A DNA stretch of 64,000 nucleotides from Biscogniauxia marginata (GCA_022695795.1 MU404138.1:62001-126000), one strand, 5' to 3'. Positions 19,662-31,539 are shown, counted from the stretch's first letter. The notes: generated by a model from the sequence alone, not told the origin. Numbers and translations are program-made.

Positions 19662-22348
19662 TGTGAAGGCGGAGACGAAAAGGGGGGGGGGGGGGGTCGG
19701 GATGAAGATGGTGCGGATGTCGAAAAGAAGAATGAAGAGCGAAGGGGGTGGTGAAATGTGTAGGCGTTCAGGGCTTGGAGACTGGTAGGATAGCCGTGAA
19801 CGAGGTTCTTGGATTCAGTGATGAAGTGGTGTCGTGATGTCGTGATGTTGTGGTGTTGTAGCGTGTAGTGTTGTGGTGTTGTTGATGAAAAGAAGAGGGA
19901 GAAGAGGAATGATGGGAGGGGAGGGGGGAGTAGGTATTTATGGGTGTACTCACACCTACGCCTTCGACTACTGATTACCTACGAATGATGCCACGGCAAC
20001 CACCAACTGCCAGCCTCGATACTTAGGTACGTGAGGGCGTCCCTTCCATTCTTCAAATGGACAGAGTCGTCATGAGCACTTCGGAGCTATGTTGGTATGT
20101 AGGTACGTAGCTACCTGCATTACCGCCCCAGGGTAGGTAGGGACTGGAGACCATCTTAGGTACCATGTTAGAGCCTTGACATGATCTCAACCATATGAGA
20201 AGCACCTGACCATTGCATTTCATATATAATGTCACCTAGAAAATAGTTATGACTGTTCAAGACTATGTATTTTTTATATAAAGGTCTTTTGTCATATGAC
20301 TTATGTGACGATTAGGTCATGGACCAACTACCTCACTACTAACCTCCCAAAAGGGTATCAGAATTTCAAGGTCGACACCTTGAAATCTAAGTTGGTATAT
20401 ATAGCCACGGTGGGCGGCACCACCGTGACAACTTATTCGAATTCGATATGGTGTCGAACGGCGGTGACGATCTCGGAGACGGTCTCTAAAACGGGGGGTG
20501 GGCATAAAAAAAACCTTAGCGCTTTGTATCGTTCCTGGCGCGGTAATGTAGATTTACCATATATTACACGGTGTTGGTGCTGCTCCGACCCCCTTTCCTC
20601 CCATGTCCAGGAACATCCCGATACCCGATCAAAGTGTTACTCCCTTGTACCTACCGCGTCAAAAATTTCCCCCAGATCCATAGAATCAGTAGACAGAAAC
20701 TGTAGAATGTGGCGTCACGGACCTGGGGGCCGGCCTGAGGATTCCCCGAACAGACTAGTTTAGTTGCGTTTTGCATTCCAGTTTGTCCAGATAGTTTTGC
20801 TCAATCCATCCACTCTTCAATTCATTCTTTTTCTGCTTGGTTCTGCAGTGAAAGCAGAGGATTGCGTTAAGGTTGTGATTTTTTTTATAGACTAGTAGTC
20901 TAGGATGGGCAGCTATTTCAAGTCCTAGGTGGCCGGCTGCCGATAGCGTACTAGGCCTTGAAAAAAAGGCTCATGCTCCCCTAGTATATACATTCAAACT
21001 ACTTGTGTAACACCTGTTAAGTGAAATAGATGAGCATAGTTGAGATGCTTTGCGTTTTACCGGTGAAGGAGCCGAAAAGGGTTTGTGTGCAGTCGAAATA
21101 AGCTCACGATGAGAAGCCAAGAATATTTGTGGAAATCCGATCACAAATTAGGAAAATCGGGAATGGTGCAGGGGTAATCTAACCAGTCAAGTCTTTTGAC
21201 ACGGTCCATTTTGGTGCTGCATAGGTAGGTATGTACTGTATAAAATCGTATAATGCGTTGGACTTTGGTTATGCACTGCTATCACACTAAAACATTACGG
21301 TACAAAATTCCTGTCTATATATTCATGAACGTCATGGTACTATGAGAAGAGACGCGAAGAGTCCGAATGTTTAAGCGAGTACGACATGCAAAATGAACAA
21401 GTGGAGGACACAATTTAAAATGCCTAGAACTAAGCAAACAAGATCTCTCAGGCTGGCGACAGCAGCAAAATTGGCGATATAGGTTGATTATGAATGCGTT
21501 TAGTTAGTGCTTCTTGATATTTTGAAAAACAGATACAAGCTAACATCCACGATCTTTAGAACACGAAGCGGTCGCACTTGGATCTCATTTTATTTCTCTG
21601 TGCTAGTCTTGGTTTGATAAACGGTAGGTTAGATATGTACGCGAGATCTTGTACTCTCGAGAAGGTTAAATTCCTAGAAAAATAATTAGACGTTGAGGTC
21701 TTGGTCAGCTTCTATGCGACGTATGTAATGAATAGAGTCTGTATCCCTGCTCTCTCCGTTTGTCTGCCTAGGTATCCTTCGAGAAAGAACTAGCTACATA
21801 GAAAATGCTTTGTTTATTCCTCTACAAACGATGCCTCACCGCAGAATGTGAAGCACCTAGCCGGAAATACCCGTTGAATAATTTGACATTCACGGATTCT
21901 TTCTGTTTGTAATATTGTCTACATGTATCTATTCCCGTCGTTCAACCTATACGGAGGCTCGTCAATACTGCTGAGGAATGTAATATCATCCTTGCTCAGG
22001 GGTTTATGAAGGGATACCCGATATGCAAATGACCTAGGTAAACACCGTTTCATAGATCCTGTGATGCTTTCTACGAGCTTTGATCTCCTTCGACTGATCA
22101 CTTCTCGTTTTTTCTTCTTAGATTAGCAGACACTATTGACCCTTTTCCGTTCGTGACTCACATCACACATCGTCAATAAAGAGGTTTGACTTTCGTACAT
22201 CTTTCTATAAACTACTATCGTTCTGAGTATTTAAGTAACTATAATATCTCACCATATTCTGTCCTCGAATATCACTTGTTCTTTGCCTTCACCTCCGTAT
22301 CTTGCTCTCTATTAATTAGGAGCCTCAGTCATTATCTTAAGCCTCGAT
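19662..22348. other. Long intergenic stretch
   Basis: No gene is supported. It starts with a run of about 15 G at 19682-19696 and low-complexity GA/GT-rich DNA up to about 19930. Two adjacent hairpins lie at 20363-20427. From 20800 to 22340 the sequence is mixed and stop-rich. The last 250 bases are pyrimidine-rich and likely hold the promoter of the ATPase gene. Confidence 0.5.
20363..20427. other. Two adjacent inverted repeats
   Basis: A perfect 10-bp stem (ATTTCAAGGT / ACCTTGAAAT, 4-nt loop) at 20363-20386 is followed 20 bp later by an 8-bp stem (CACGGTGG / CCACCGTG, 6-nt loop) at 20406-20427. A frame runs through them but I do not trust it as coding. They may belong to a small non-autonomous element. 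Confidence 0.5.
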
Positions 22349-24437
22349 ATGTGGCATAGTTCAACATCGCAGCAATCCATCGCCCATAGCGACAGTTCTT
22401 TAACAATGGCGGACCAATCTGAGCTCAGGAGGCATTTGGCCTATCTACAACGTTCGGTAGACGAAGATGAAGCTAACGAAGCAGCTTCATCCCCTATATT
22501 CACCTCTTCCGTCCGGAGTCACGCCAGGAAGCTGCTGAAAAGCGATACTACAGCCCATAAACCATTGTTCCCGCAATCTGCTCTTCTTGCTTGCGAAGTT
22601 GACGACTATGCCAACATCGGAGACAACATAGACACCCGAATTTTCTATAACGTCGCCGCGCCGTCGAGCATGTTCATCTGCGGAAGCCAGGGGTCGGGCA
22701 AAAGTCACACGCTCTCCTGCATCCTTGAGAGTTGCCTTATTCCCTCTGAAGTCAGCGATCTCCCCCGGCCGCTGACAGGAATCTTGTTCCATTACGACAC
22801 TTTCATTTCAGACCGTGGAGGCGCACCTTGTGAGGCTGCATTTTTGGCTTCCAATCCAAATGCTAGTGTTCGTGTGCTCTGTCCGCCAACAAATTTCAGA
22901 GCTATCCAGGTTTGTGTATTTCATCATCCTCGATCCTGATTTTATTAAGGGGTCCCAATGAAGACCGGCTATGAACTCCATCGCAATAGTCGTCAGGGGG
23001 TTGATACCCACACATATGTATAACTCTAGAACTATACTGTATCTTGTTCTGTCGCCTTACCCTTTTCTCTAATACTCTGTACTAAAATCTCTATGGACTG
23101 ATGCTGCTGAATCAAGTAACTAATGTATAACACCGCTACACAGGAGAGCTACAGAACCATCCCAGGAGTAACCGTGGAGATGCTGCAACTCAACGAGTTC
23201 GACCTCAATACACAGAGGATGCTCGATCTTATGGCCGTGGGAGATGGGACTCTACCATTATACCTCCACGTCGTGCAGCGAATACTGCGCGAGATGCGGC
23301 TGGAGCAGCAGGCGCAACCAAACAAATTCTCCTTCAACTACGCCGACTTCAAGCGGAGGATCGAGGCCCAGAGCCTCACCGGCCAGCAGAGCTCCCCTCT
23401 GCAACAGCGCCTCGATACACTCGAGAGCTTCATGGTGAAGAAGCACAACGTGTCTGGCGCCCGGGATCTCAGCGGCGGCAAGCAAAAGAAGAAGAATACG
23501 ACCCCCATGGGAACCGACTGGAAACCAGTAGTACGTACAATAATTCCCTACTTATTCTTACCATGAAGTACCTTCCTCATGCCCACTTCGTCTGTTCATC
23601 TCCCCACGTGCCTCTCTTTGCCATCGTTCTCTAGAATTATAACAGCGATAACTAACACAACCAAAACACACCACACAGGCCGGCCAACTAACCATAGTAG
23701 ACCTCTCCTGCCCGTGCGTGACCCCAGAAATGGCCTGCTCGCTCTTCAATATCTGCCTCTCGCTCTTCCTCGAGCAGGAAGACCCCCAGCAGCAAAATCC
23801 AGGCCCCTCTTCCTCCTCCTCTTCTTCCCCGCCCATCGGCCGCATCGTCGCGCTCGACGAGGCGCACAAGTACATGGCGACGGACGAGACCTCGTCCTCG
23901 GCCGAGTGCCGGACGCTGACCAACACGCTGCTCTCGACGATCCGGCTGCAGCGGCACCTCGGGGTCCGCGTCGTCGTGTCGACGCAGGAGCCCAGCGTCT
24001 CGCCCAAGCTGCTCGACCTGTGCTCCGTCACCGTCGTGCACCGCTTCACGTCGCCCGCGTGGATGGGCATGCTGAGGGCGCACCTCGCCGGCGGCGTTCC
24101 CCACCACCACCATCACCACCACCAACAACAACAACGACGTCGTGAAATTGCTGGGGGAGGAGGAGACGACGACGATGGGTACGTGGAGGAGGGCGACGAC
24201 TCGGTTTCCGGGGACCTGTTCAATGAGATCGTCGGCTTGAGGGTCGGCGAGGCTCTGCTGTTCGCGCCTAGCGCGCTTGTGGGTCTGGGGATGGAAGGCG
24301 GTGAGGGAGGAGAAGGAGGCGATGCCTCTAAGAGGGCTACGGGTATGAGCTTGAAGAGGCTCGGAGATGAGGTCCTGAAGATACGCGTCCGTAAGCGGAT
24401 CACCGTCGATGGCGGGAAGAGCATTCTAGCGGCGTAG
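22349..24437 (+). CDS. HerA/FtsK-like P-loop ATPase, fungal type
   Basis: Exons are 22349-22909, 23144-23530 and 23679-24437, all phase 0. The introns are 234 and 148 nt with donors GTTTGT and GTACGT and acceptors CACAG. The 568-residue protein has a Walker A motif GSQGSGKSHT at about residues 112-121. The Walker B RIVALDEAHKYM, at about 371, is followed by an arginine- and Gln-containing stretch (STIRLQRHLGVRVVVSTQEP) typical of the HerA/FtsK and DUF87 class. The last part, LRVGEALLFAPSALVG, also fits this class. Low-complexity inserts are a Ser run and an H7-Q4 tract (encoded at 24102-24134). An alternative start with better context is the ATG at 22406 (MADQSEL). Prokaryotic relatives pump or resect DNA; the role of the fungal copies is unknown to me. 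Confidence 0.8.
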
Positions 24438-25068
24438 CAGAAAGTGTTCAGATGGGGTATGAGATTCGGAAGGGTATGAGGGTTTTCTCATGAGGAATCC
24501 AACAAGTGAGCAAGTGTCGTTGCCACCCGTTGTTTTGATACGCGAAATACTTGTATTACCTCAATCCCCGGTTTGAAACTGTGGATAGACATAATACTTA
24601 GCACAACTACCTAGGTAGTCACTAGGTACTTGGTAATATCCAACTATGGAACGTTATAGTTCCCCCTGTGTAATCCATCGAATGGCTATTCAGCAGGTGC
24701 CTCGACCACAATTGAATAAGAATGGAGCAGGGGCGTTTGACATAAATCCGCACTACCTTGTCCTTATTCCGCATGTGCCATCCACCATTATATATTGATA
24801 TATATGAGATATGTACCCAAATGAGGATTTTTTTATACATCACCAATCCTACCTACCTAATGCAACCCCGTATTTTGCTCTACAGATGCGCAACCATCCC
24901 TCCTGATGTTAGCCAGACATGCATACACCTAATTTTTCAGACATCCCTTTCGATAGTCGGCCCTCTTTGCATACTAGATCAAGACGGATAAATCCCGACG
25001 TATATACACTCCATATATCAACCGCTCCTCTTTTTCATTCCGTATACGTAACGTTCCCCCCTTCCCCA
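24438..25068. other. Convergent intergenic stretch
   Basis: This lies between the stops of two convergent genes and should hold both 3' UTRs. It contains CCTAGGTAGTCACTAGGTA at about 24610-24628 and a TATATATTGATATATAT stretch near 24790. No gene is seen. Confidence 0.5.
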
Positions 25069-25861
25069 TCATGACCCCGGCCCGTTCGCCCCGAGCTTCC
25101 CCTCCGTCTTCTCGATGTAGCCGACAAGGTCCTCGATAGTGCAGACCCTGAGCCCCCACCTGCGCGCGAACGCGATGCAGCCCTCGCCCCTCAGCATGCC
25201 GGGGCCGCGCCGCACGGCCTGGCCGGCGACCTCGTCGCCGTCGTCGACGATCTCGCAGATGGCGGCGGCGTGGGTCCGGAGGCCGGCGAGGCGGCAGAAG
25301 TCGACGGCGGCCTCGGTGTGGCCGGGGCGGGCGCGCACGCCGCCGGGCCTCGCGCGCAGCGGGAAGACGTGGCCCGGGCGGCGGAACGAGTCGGGCGTCG
25401 CGCCCGGGTCCGCGAGCCGGCGCACCGTCAGCGCGCGGTCGTGCGCGCTGATCCCCGTCGTGACGGCGGCGTCGGCGGCGTCGACCGAGAGCGTGTAGGC
25501 GGTGCCGCGCGGGTCCTCGTTGTCGGGCACCATCTGCGGCAGGCGCAGGGACTCGGCCAGGGCGGGCGGCAGCGGGGCGCAGACCAGGCCCGACGAGTGC
25601 CGCACCATGAAGGCCATCTGCTCCGTCGTCACGCCCGCGGCGGCGATGATCAGGTCCCCCTCGTTCTCCCGCCCCGGGTCGTCCAGGACGACTATGAACT
25701 CGCCATTACCTGGGTCGGGATTGCGTTAGTCTTCGCGATAGTTCTCAATTCAACGATTAACGGTGTCAGATTGGTGGGTGGTGGTTGCGGGACATACGGA
25801 AGGCTGCGATCGTGTCGGGGATGGAGTCGAACTTGTCGTGGTCGATTGTCGCGGCCGGCAT
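25069..25861 (-). CDS. RIB3: 3,4-dihydroxy-2-butanone 4-phosphate synthase
   Basis: The enzyme converts ribulose 5-phosphate to formate and the four-carbon precursor of the riboflavin xylene ring, using Mg2+. Exons (minus) are 25798-25861 and 25069-25709, with an 88-nt intron (donor GTATGT, acceptor CCCAG) that splits an Arg codon. The 234 residues begin MPAATIDHDKFDSIPDTI. The acidic active-site loop is DDPGRENEGDLI (R35 to D40). The other signature blocks follow in order: HSSGLVCAPL, TGISAHDRALTVRRLADP, RPGHVFPL and GHTEAAVDFCRLAGL. The end (YIEKTEGK) is standard for fungi. It is a stand-alone RIB3 enzyme without a fused GTP cyclohydrolase II. It is divergent from COQ3, 585 bp apart. Exon 2 is very GC-rich. 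Confidence 0.96.
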
Positions 25862-26446
25862 CTTGAGAATTGAGGGTGGGAGGACGGTAAGTCCCCCAGT
25901 TGCAAAGAGCTGGGCGAGCGGGCGTCTTTGAAGAGGAGAATGAAGTTAACTGAGTTATTGAGTTTGTCGGGGTTTCTTAGCGGAGGGGTTGCGTCACTGG
26001 CTGCAGATCATGCGAATCGAGAGGGTTGCATTCAGAATGTAAAACTCTCAACGGAACTATAATGGAACTATAATTCGATTTATTCCTTTGTCCTTTTATC
26101 TGTCTTTCGGTAGGAAATAGTACCTAATGATTAATTACCTAATGTTTCGCGGATTACGGAATACTCGGTCTCAGAATGCATAATACTGTGAAATTGCTGA
26201 CAAAGTCATCGACTCCGAACCTCGGCCGGTACCTACCAGGGTTATACCTAGTTGCGTACTACACCCTGTACTTGCATATTGCCTGCATATTACCTGCATA
26301 TCGTGACTCGTGCTGCGACCCCTCAGCACATGCGATGAAACCCCGCTACCCTGCTGCCTTTAATTGGTCCCTGCATTTGGGTACCCCCGTCTTCTAGAAC
26401 TTTTCTATACCAACTTTCACAGCAACATCCGCAATATCTGCGTACC
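25862..26446. promoter_or_regulatory. Divergent promoter region RIB3 / COQ3
   Basis: The 585 bp between the two start codons is the only upstream sequence of both genes. It is AT-rich between 26030 and 26330, with repeated CCTAATG/ACCTAAT and TTGCATATTGCCTGCATATT motifs near 26274-26302. No specific factor site can be named. Confidence 0.6.
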
Positions 26447-27514
26447 ATGCCGCCACCGCTACGGCTCAATGGCTCCTTGCTAGCACAGCCGTTTCGCGGA
26501 GGAGCAGGCGCTCCGCACGTAAGCGGCAAACACACACGCATGCCCAGACATCCTAGCAGCCGGAGGAGCTTCTCCGTATCAACGCCCCGGCCACTATCAT
26601 CCTCCCCGACCTCCAACTCCAACTCCACCTCCTCCTCCTCTTCCTCCACATTCACCTCCGTCTCGCCCGACGAGATATCGCACTTCGATGGCCTCGCTTC
26701 TTCGTGGTGGGACCCCCAGGGCCCGTCCCGCATCCTCCACCTCATGAACCCCCTCCGCCACGACTTCATCCGTCGCTGCCGCGCCTCCGTCGCCCCCGAG
26801 CCCGCCGCCGCCGCGGGGCAGCACCAGCACCAGCAACAACCAAAGCTCAGGTACCTCGACATCGGCTGCGGCGGCGGCATATTCGCCGAGTCGGCGGCGC
26901 GCCTGCCCACGACCCTCTCCGTGACGGCCATCGACCCGAGCGCGTCCGTCCTCGCGGTCGCGCGCTCGCACGCGCGCCGGGACCCCTCGCTGCGGGGCAA
27001 GCTCACGTACGCGCACGCGTCGATCGAGGACCTCCCACCACCTCCCACAACCACGACCGCGACCGCGACTACGGGATGGGATGGGACCTTCGACGTGGTG
27101 TCGGTGTTCGAGGTGATCGAGCACGTGTCGTCGCCGGCGCGGTTCCTCGACCGGTGCGCGCCCTTCGTGCGCCCGGGCGGCTGGCTCGTGCTGAGCACCA
27201 TCGCGCGCACCTGGGCCAGCTGGCTGACGACAAACGTCGTCGCCGAGGACCTGCTGCGCATCGTGCCCCGCGGCACCCACGACTGGCGCAAGTACGTCAA
27301 CGAGGACGAGCTGCGCGACTACTTCCTGCGCGGCGGCGGCCCGACCGCGCGCCCGGGCTACTGGGCCGAGCCCCGCTGCATGGGCGTCGTGTACGTCCCC
27401 GGCCTCGGCTGGAGGGAGGTCAGCGGCAGCGAGAAGATCGGGAATTACTTCTTCGCTGTGCGGAGGGCCCCCGCTGACGGCGATGATGGTGGTAGTGTCG
27501 CTGCAGAGCCGTGA
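26447..27514 (+). CDS. COQ3: Ubiquinone biosynthesis O-methyltransferase
   Basis: This mitochondrial SAM-dependent enzyme carries out the two O-methylations of coenzyme Q synthesis. The single exon encodes 355 residues from an ATG in a good context (ACCATGCC). Residues 1-75 are basic and Ser-rich, as expected for a mitochondrial presequence. The family start ISHFDGLASSWWDPQGPSRILHLMNPLR follows. SAM motif I is LDIGCGGGIFAESAAR at about residues 137-152. Motif post I includes TAIDPSASVL, and the segment VSVFEVIEHV (around residue 222) is diagnostic. The next block (LSTIARTWASW, then GTHDWRKYVNEDEL) and the end (NYFFAVRR) fit COQ3 throughout. Low-complexity His/Gln and Thr-rich inserts at about residues 125-133 and 200-210 lie in surface loops. 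GC content is high. Confidence 0.95.
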   Translation: MPPPLRLNGSLLAQPFRGGAGAPHVSGKHTRMPRHPSSRRSFSVSTPRPLSSSPTSNSNSTSSSSSSTFTSVSPDEISHFDGLASSWWDPQGPSRILHLMNPLRHDFIRRCRASVAPEPAAAAGQHQHQQQPKLRYLDIGCGGGIFAESAARLPTTLSVTAIDPSASVLAVARSHARRDPSLRGKLTYAHASIEDLPPPPTTTTATATTGWDGTFDVVSVFEVIEHVSSPARFLDRCAPFVRPGGWLVLSTIARTWASWLTTNVVAEDLLRIVPRGTHDWRKYVNEDELRDYFLRGGGPTARPGYWAEPRCMGVVYVPGLGWREVSGSEKIGNYFFAVRRAPADGDDGGSVAAEP

Positions 27515-28268
27515 AGATGTCTACGCGGATGAGCTGGGCTTAGGTACATACGGATGATGCATGCTATATATCATACCGCAAAGACTAGGTAGATAAGAGC
27601 ACCCCGATGAGTGAGATGTGCTACCGTTTATTGAATATACCCGATACTTCTCTGTACCATTGTTCTTTTCGACCAGCCTGTCCCACATTTGCGACACTTT
27701 GTATTAAATTTATGATACTGGGAAACTAACCTGACCGAAAACTCAAAACGGATTTCGTCTTTTTTTCTAGGTCTGACTACAACTCTAGTCAAACTAGAAT
27801 AACACAGCTAAGCATAACAAGGTTTGGTTAGAACTCACATGAACGAATTTGAATTTAATTTTAAACTTAAAAAAGACAGACGACTTGCCTTCGTGGCGGT
27901 AATCACCATCGTGGGTGATTTTCCATTCAGAGACAGCTATTTGTATCAATTTGTTGATCTTCAATTTATGTACAGCCTAGTATACAACCTAGTCTCCCCT
28001 TTCTCGACCTCAACCCAGGCCGACCCACCACCATGGTGGGACATAGTATTTAACCCATTATGTAGGTAGGACAAAGTTTAATGTCTTCGATCTGCGCGGA
28101 CTCTGACTATGTCATGACCGGTGTATATCGATCTGGCCATATAAGCACCAAGGAAAAGATAAAGCTTATATGAGGGATCTATCTAGGCAGCCAAGTGACA
28201 AGGTCCAATCCCCCCTCCCCAGACCGACGGAAAAGATCACCTACGTACACCACGCGGGGCAGCCCAGG
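27515..28268. other. Convergent intergenic stretch
   Basis: This lies between the stops of COQ3 and the BTB gene and is AT-rich. A 19-bp near-palindrome around CCACCACCATGGTGGG lies at about 28025-28040, and a GGTAATCACCATCGTGGGTGATT inverted repeat at about 27899-27920. No gene is seen. Confidence 0.5.
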
Positions 28269-28991
28269 TCACGCGGCCTGATACGGCGGGGGTCGGGCCG
28301 CGTGCTGCGGCGCCCTGAACTCGGAGGCGAAGATGTGCACCTTGGTGCTGACCACGGTGACCTGGGCCTTCTGCCTCCTCTCGAACGGGATGCCGACGTC
28401 CTCGCGGTACTTGAAGCAGTTGTGGTCGCACAGCTCGGGGTGGCCGTGGTGCCTCCGCACGCCGGAGCAGCAGACGTAGTCGTTGTCGTCGACCCAGCGC
28501 ATGTGCACCTCGGGCCTGCACGGGTCGAGGAACGTGGCCGTCTCGGCCCCCTTGGCGTCCTTGGTGACGACCTGCGTCTGGTACGCGACCGCCTTGTGGT
28601 ACCCCTGGCTCGCGAGCCAGTGCTCGAGCTCGGGCAGCCCGAAGTACCGCGCCTCGTCGAGCAGCCGGTGGTAGCGCACGTAGTCGTGCCCGCCCTCGGC
28701 GCTCCAGTACAGCGGCAGCGTGCCGCGCCGCAGGAACGAGAGGATGTCCTCGAAGCGCACCGGGTCCGCGTCGATGAAGTAGCTCCCGTCCGCCTGGCGC
28801 GCGTGCTCCCACCGCCCCGATAGCAGCGCCAGGAAGAACGTGCTATGCCCCAGCGTGTCGCTCGTGGTTACGAATTTCCGGCCGCCCACGTCCAGTGTCA
28901 CTTTCTTGGCCTCGCTGGGAGTGGGCGTGGGAGTTGTCGTGGGCGCAGGCGCGGACCCTGCCGATGCTCCTTCTGACGGTTCCTCCGACAT
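28269..28991 (-). CDS. BTB/POZ (potassium-channel T1 type) domain protein
   Basis: A single exon of 240 residues. The first 28 residues are a Pro/Thr-rich linker. Residues of about 30-125 form a T1/KCTD-type BTB fold with the hallmark start VTLDVGGRKFVTTSDTL and the blocks STFFLALLSGRW, YFIDADPVRFEDILSFLRRG and ARYFGLPELEHWL. The C-terminal part has clustered Cys and His residues (YVCCSGVRRHHGHPELCDHNCFKY), which may bind metal, and a beta-rich end. Such fungal proteins often oligomerise and act as Cullin-3 adaptors, but the partner is unknown. The gene is much more GC-rich than its flanks. It is divergent from the permease gene, with 604 bp between starts. Confidence 0.88.
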   Translation of the reverse strand: MSEEPSEGASAGSAPAPTTTPTPTPSEAKKVTLDVGGRKFVTTSDTLGHSTFFLALLSGRWEHARQADGSYFIDADPVRFEDILSFLRRGTLPLYWSAEGGHDYVRYHRLLDEARYFGLPELEHWLASQGYHKAVAYQTQVVTKDAKGAETATFLDPCRPEVHMRWVDDNDYVCCSGVRRHHGHPELCDHNCFKYREDVGIPFERRQKAQVTVVSTKVHIFASEFRAPQHAARPPPYQAA

Positions 28992-29595
28992 TTGGGTAAG
29001 GCCAGGCCGATATGATACCGGGTCTTGGTCCGATCCCGCTCCACAAATTAGGAGACTGGTCCTACTCCCGTTTCCGCTTTACTTTTCCGACCAATTCTTA
29101 TCAACGGGCCGATTTGGATATCACGTCACGACCCTCTCCTTTGACGTTTTTAGCTCTAGGTATAATACAGCTAGTGATAAGGAGTGGGGTAATATCTGTA
29201 GGGGGGTATCCGATATACCGTCTATAGTAAGTCCTATGAGTAATATAGAAATTGTAGATAAAGCAATGCGGGAGATATTCTTCTTATTCTTTCGTTATTG
29301 TTTTTCCTCCTCCCGTTTTGCTTAACAATCCCAGTGATCCCGTGTGTGTCAGACGGCTTTGCTCCGTAGCGGTTTTAAATATTAGCGTGGCGTCCATGAA
29401 GCAGAGGGTCTGACTGATCTTCCTGCCAAGACCTATTTTGCTGCGCCTTGGGTTTTGTCTCCTACACCTTGAAGCTTTGGCTCATGGGATTTGGCTCTTC
29501 CTGTACTTGGCTTCCTGGGCACGCCTGGGCATTTCTTGGATTGGGCTATATTTAGTAATCGACTACGCCGCAACTGAGCTGGTCAGGTGCAGACT
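28992..29595. promoter_or_regulatory. Divergent promoter region BTB / permease
   Basis: The 604 bp between the two starts. A TATA-like GCTATATTTAG lies at about 29545-29555, some 40 bp before the permease start, and GATA-type motifs (GATA/TATC) occur near 29160-29230. The GATA motifs would suit a nitrogen-regulated permease, which is an inference. Confidence 0.5.
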
Positions 29596-31304
29596 ATGAC
29601 GACAACCTTATTTGCAGCCGGTGTTGTGGATGAGAAGACAACGCCAACACCGGAAAATGGCAAGGTCGAGGCTGGTAGGATTGAACTAGCGAGTAATGGC
29701 AATGTTATCGACGATGGCTTGCAACGGGGCCTCAAGAATAGGCATTTGGTAAGTGTTGTGTCTTTAATCTAACGCGAGATGGCCTATTATTTTAATACAA
29801 GTGGCCTTAGCAAATGATTGCCTTTGGTGGCGTCGTTGGAGCCTCAATCTGGTACGGAACGGGTTCTGCAATCGCATATAGCGGACCAGTCGGCGCCCTG
29901 ATTTGTTTCTTCATCATCGGGGTCGACGTGTTCTTCGTGATGCAGAGCCTTGGAGAGATGTCTACTCTGTTTCCTATCCAGGGTGCCTTTATTGAATTGG
30001 CCGGTCGCTTCATCGACCCGGCGTTGGCTTTCAGTCTTGGCTGGAACTATTGGTACCTATGGGTTACTAACATCGCGAATGACTATAACAACATCTCGCT
30101 AATCATGGGCCTATGGACGGACGCCGTACCTTCCTACGGCTGGATCCTGATTTTCTGGCTTGGCTTCCAGGGTACGTCGTTGTTGGGTATAGTCTTCTAC
30201 GGCGAGATGGAGTTCTATCTTGCTTGCTGGAAGCTGATCTGTGTTGTCGGCGGCTTTCTCGTGGCAATCCTCGTAAACACAGGAGCAATTGGTGGCGAAT
30301 ATATAGGCTTCAGATACTGGCGCGATCCCGGCGTGATTGCTAATGGGATTTCCGGGTTCGGAAAGACCTTCATTCTCGCCGCTGTGTACTACTGCGGGAC
30401 CGAGATGCTGGCTTTAACTGCGGCTGAGAGTAAGAATCCGAAGAGAGATCTCCCGAAGGCGATCAGACAGACATTCTGGCGTATCCTCATCATCTTCATG
30501 GGTCTGGTCTTCTTTGCTGGAATTATCGTCCCGTATAATAGCAACAAGCTTCTAACTGCAACCAGCAAGTCGGCGCAGTCCCCATGGACCATTGCACTCG
30601 TTCAGGCGGGATGGGACGGAGCTGGCAACCTAGTCAACGTCGTCATGATCACAGCCCAATTTTCATCTGTGAACAGTGCGATTTACGTTGCCTCGAGAAG
30701 TCTTGTAGCGCTTGCTGTTAACGGACGCGCACCTAAGTTCTTCGCCAAGACAACAGCGAACGGTGTCCCGGTCAATGCCATCGTGTTCTCCAATACACTT
30801 GGACTCATAGCCCTGCTCAACATTGCGTCGAGCCCCGGGCAGGTCTTTACATATCTCATCGACATCTCCGGCGCGGCAACCTTCATCGCCTGGGCGTTCG
30901 TCGGCATCACGCATTTGCGTCTTCGCAAAGCCTGGGTAATCCAGGGGCATAGTCTCGACGATCTGCCGTATAAGGCCCTCCTGTACCCATATGGAACATG
31001 GTTCGTGGTATTTATAAATCTATTCCTGGTCTTCATTTCAGGATACTCGGTCTTCGTCGGGGGGTTCCATGCGGTGGATTTCGTCTTTGCGTACATTGTA
31101 ATAGCCATTTTCACGTTTTTGTACCTCTTTTGGAAGCTCTTCAAGGGTACCAAAATCATCCCATTAATGGAAATTGACCTTGTGATGGGTAGAAGGGATC
31201 ATTTGCTTCAGGGTAGTGTGCAGGATTCAGAAGATATTGACGCAAAGGAAAATAAAACGAGTCCACCATGGTACATCAAGGTGAAGAGGTTTGTGTTTAG
31301 CTGA
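29596..31304 (+). CDS. Amino-acid permease (APC superfamily, fungal YAT family)
   Basis: A plasma-membrane proton-coupled amino-acid uptake carrier with about 12 membrane helices. Exons are 29596-29748 and 29811-31304, with a 62-nt intron (donor GTAAGT, acceptor CTTAG) at phase 0; the protein has 548 residues. The polar N-terminus is followed by GLKNRHLQMIAFGGVVGASIW, the YAT family signature around helix 1 (usually IALGGTIGTGLF). Later family blocks are FIELAGRFIDPALAFSLGWNYWY, YYCGTEMLALTAAESKNPKRDLPKAI and SAIYVASRSLVALAVNGRAPKFF. ALLYPYGTWFVVFIN near the end matches the conserved P-YP-G block. The C-terminal tail is polar. The GASIW in place of the usual GTGLF suggests a divergent substrate range (Dip5-like acidic amino acids or other); I cannot decide. 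Confidence 0.93.
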
Positions 31305-31539
31305 CGATAGACTCTTAGGGATACTGGACACCCCCTCGATTAGAGTAGTTATCCAATGAAGACCATGCTTCCTAAAAACTGAGAACACAGATTATCAAGG
31401 GACTCTTGTACTTCCGCGAGAAACATCGGATGTGCCGTTCGATCTTGTTCTTCGTATATCTCGGCGAAGCTGGCTCCATTGGACGACGAGAACAGATATA
31501 TAAACATGTGAAATTGGTTATATAAAAAAACACTGGGTA

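Noticed and set aside
20296..20763. 155-codon frame on the plus strand
   Set aside because: It runs through two strong hairpins and a G-rich stretch, has no domain and no start context; more likely non-coding.
25270..25866. Long sense-strand frame opposite RIB3
   Set aside because: A shadow of the GC-rich RIB3 gene; its translation is Ala/Arg/Gly low complexity.
26323..27300. Long antisense frames inside COQ3
   Set aside because: They mirror the GC-rich coding sequence of COQ3, which matches its family end to end.
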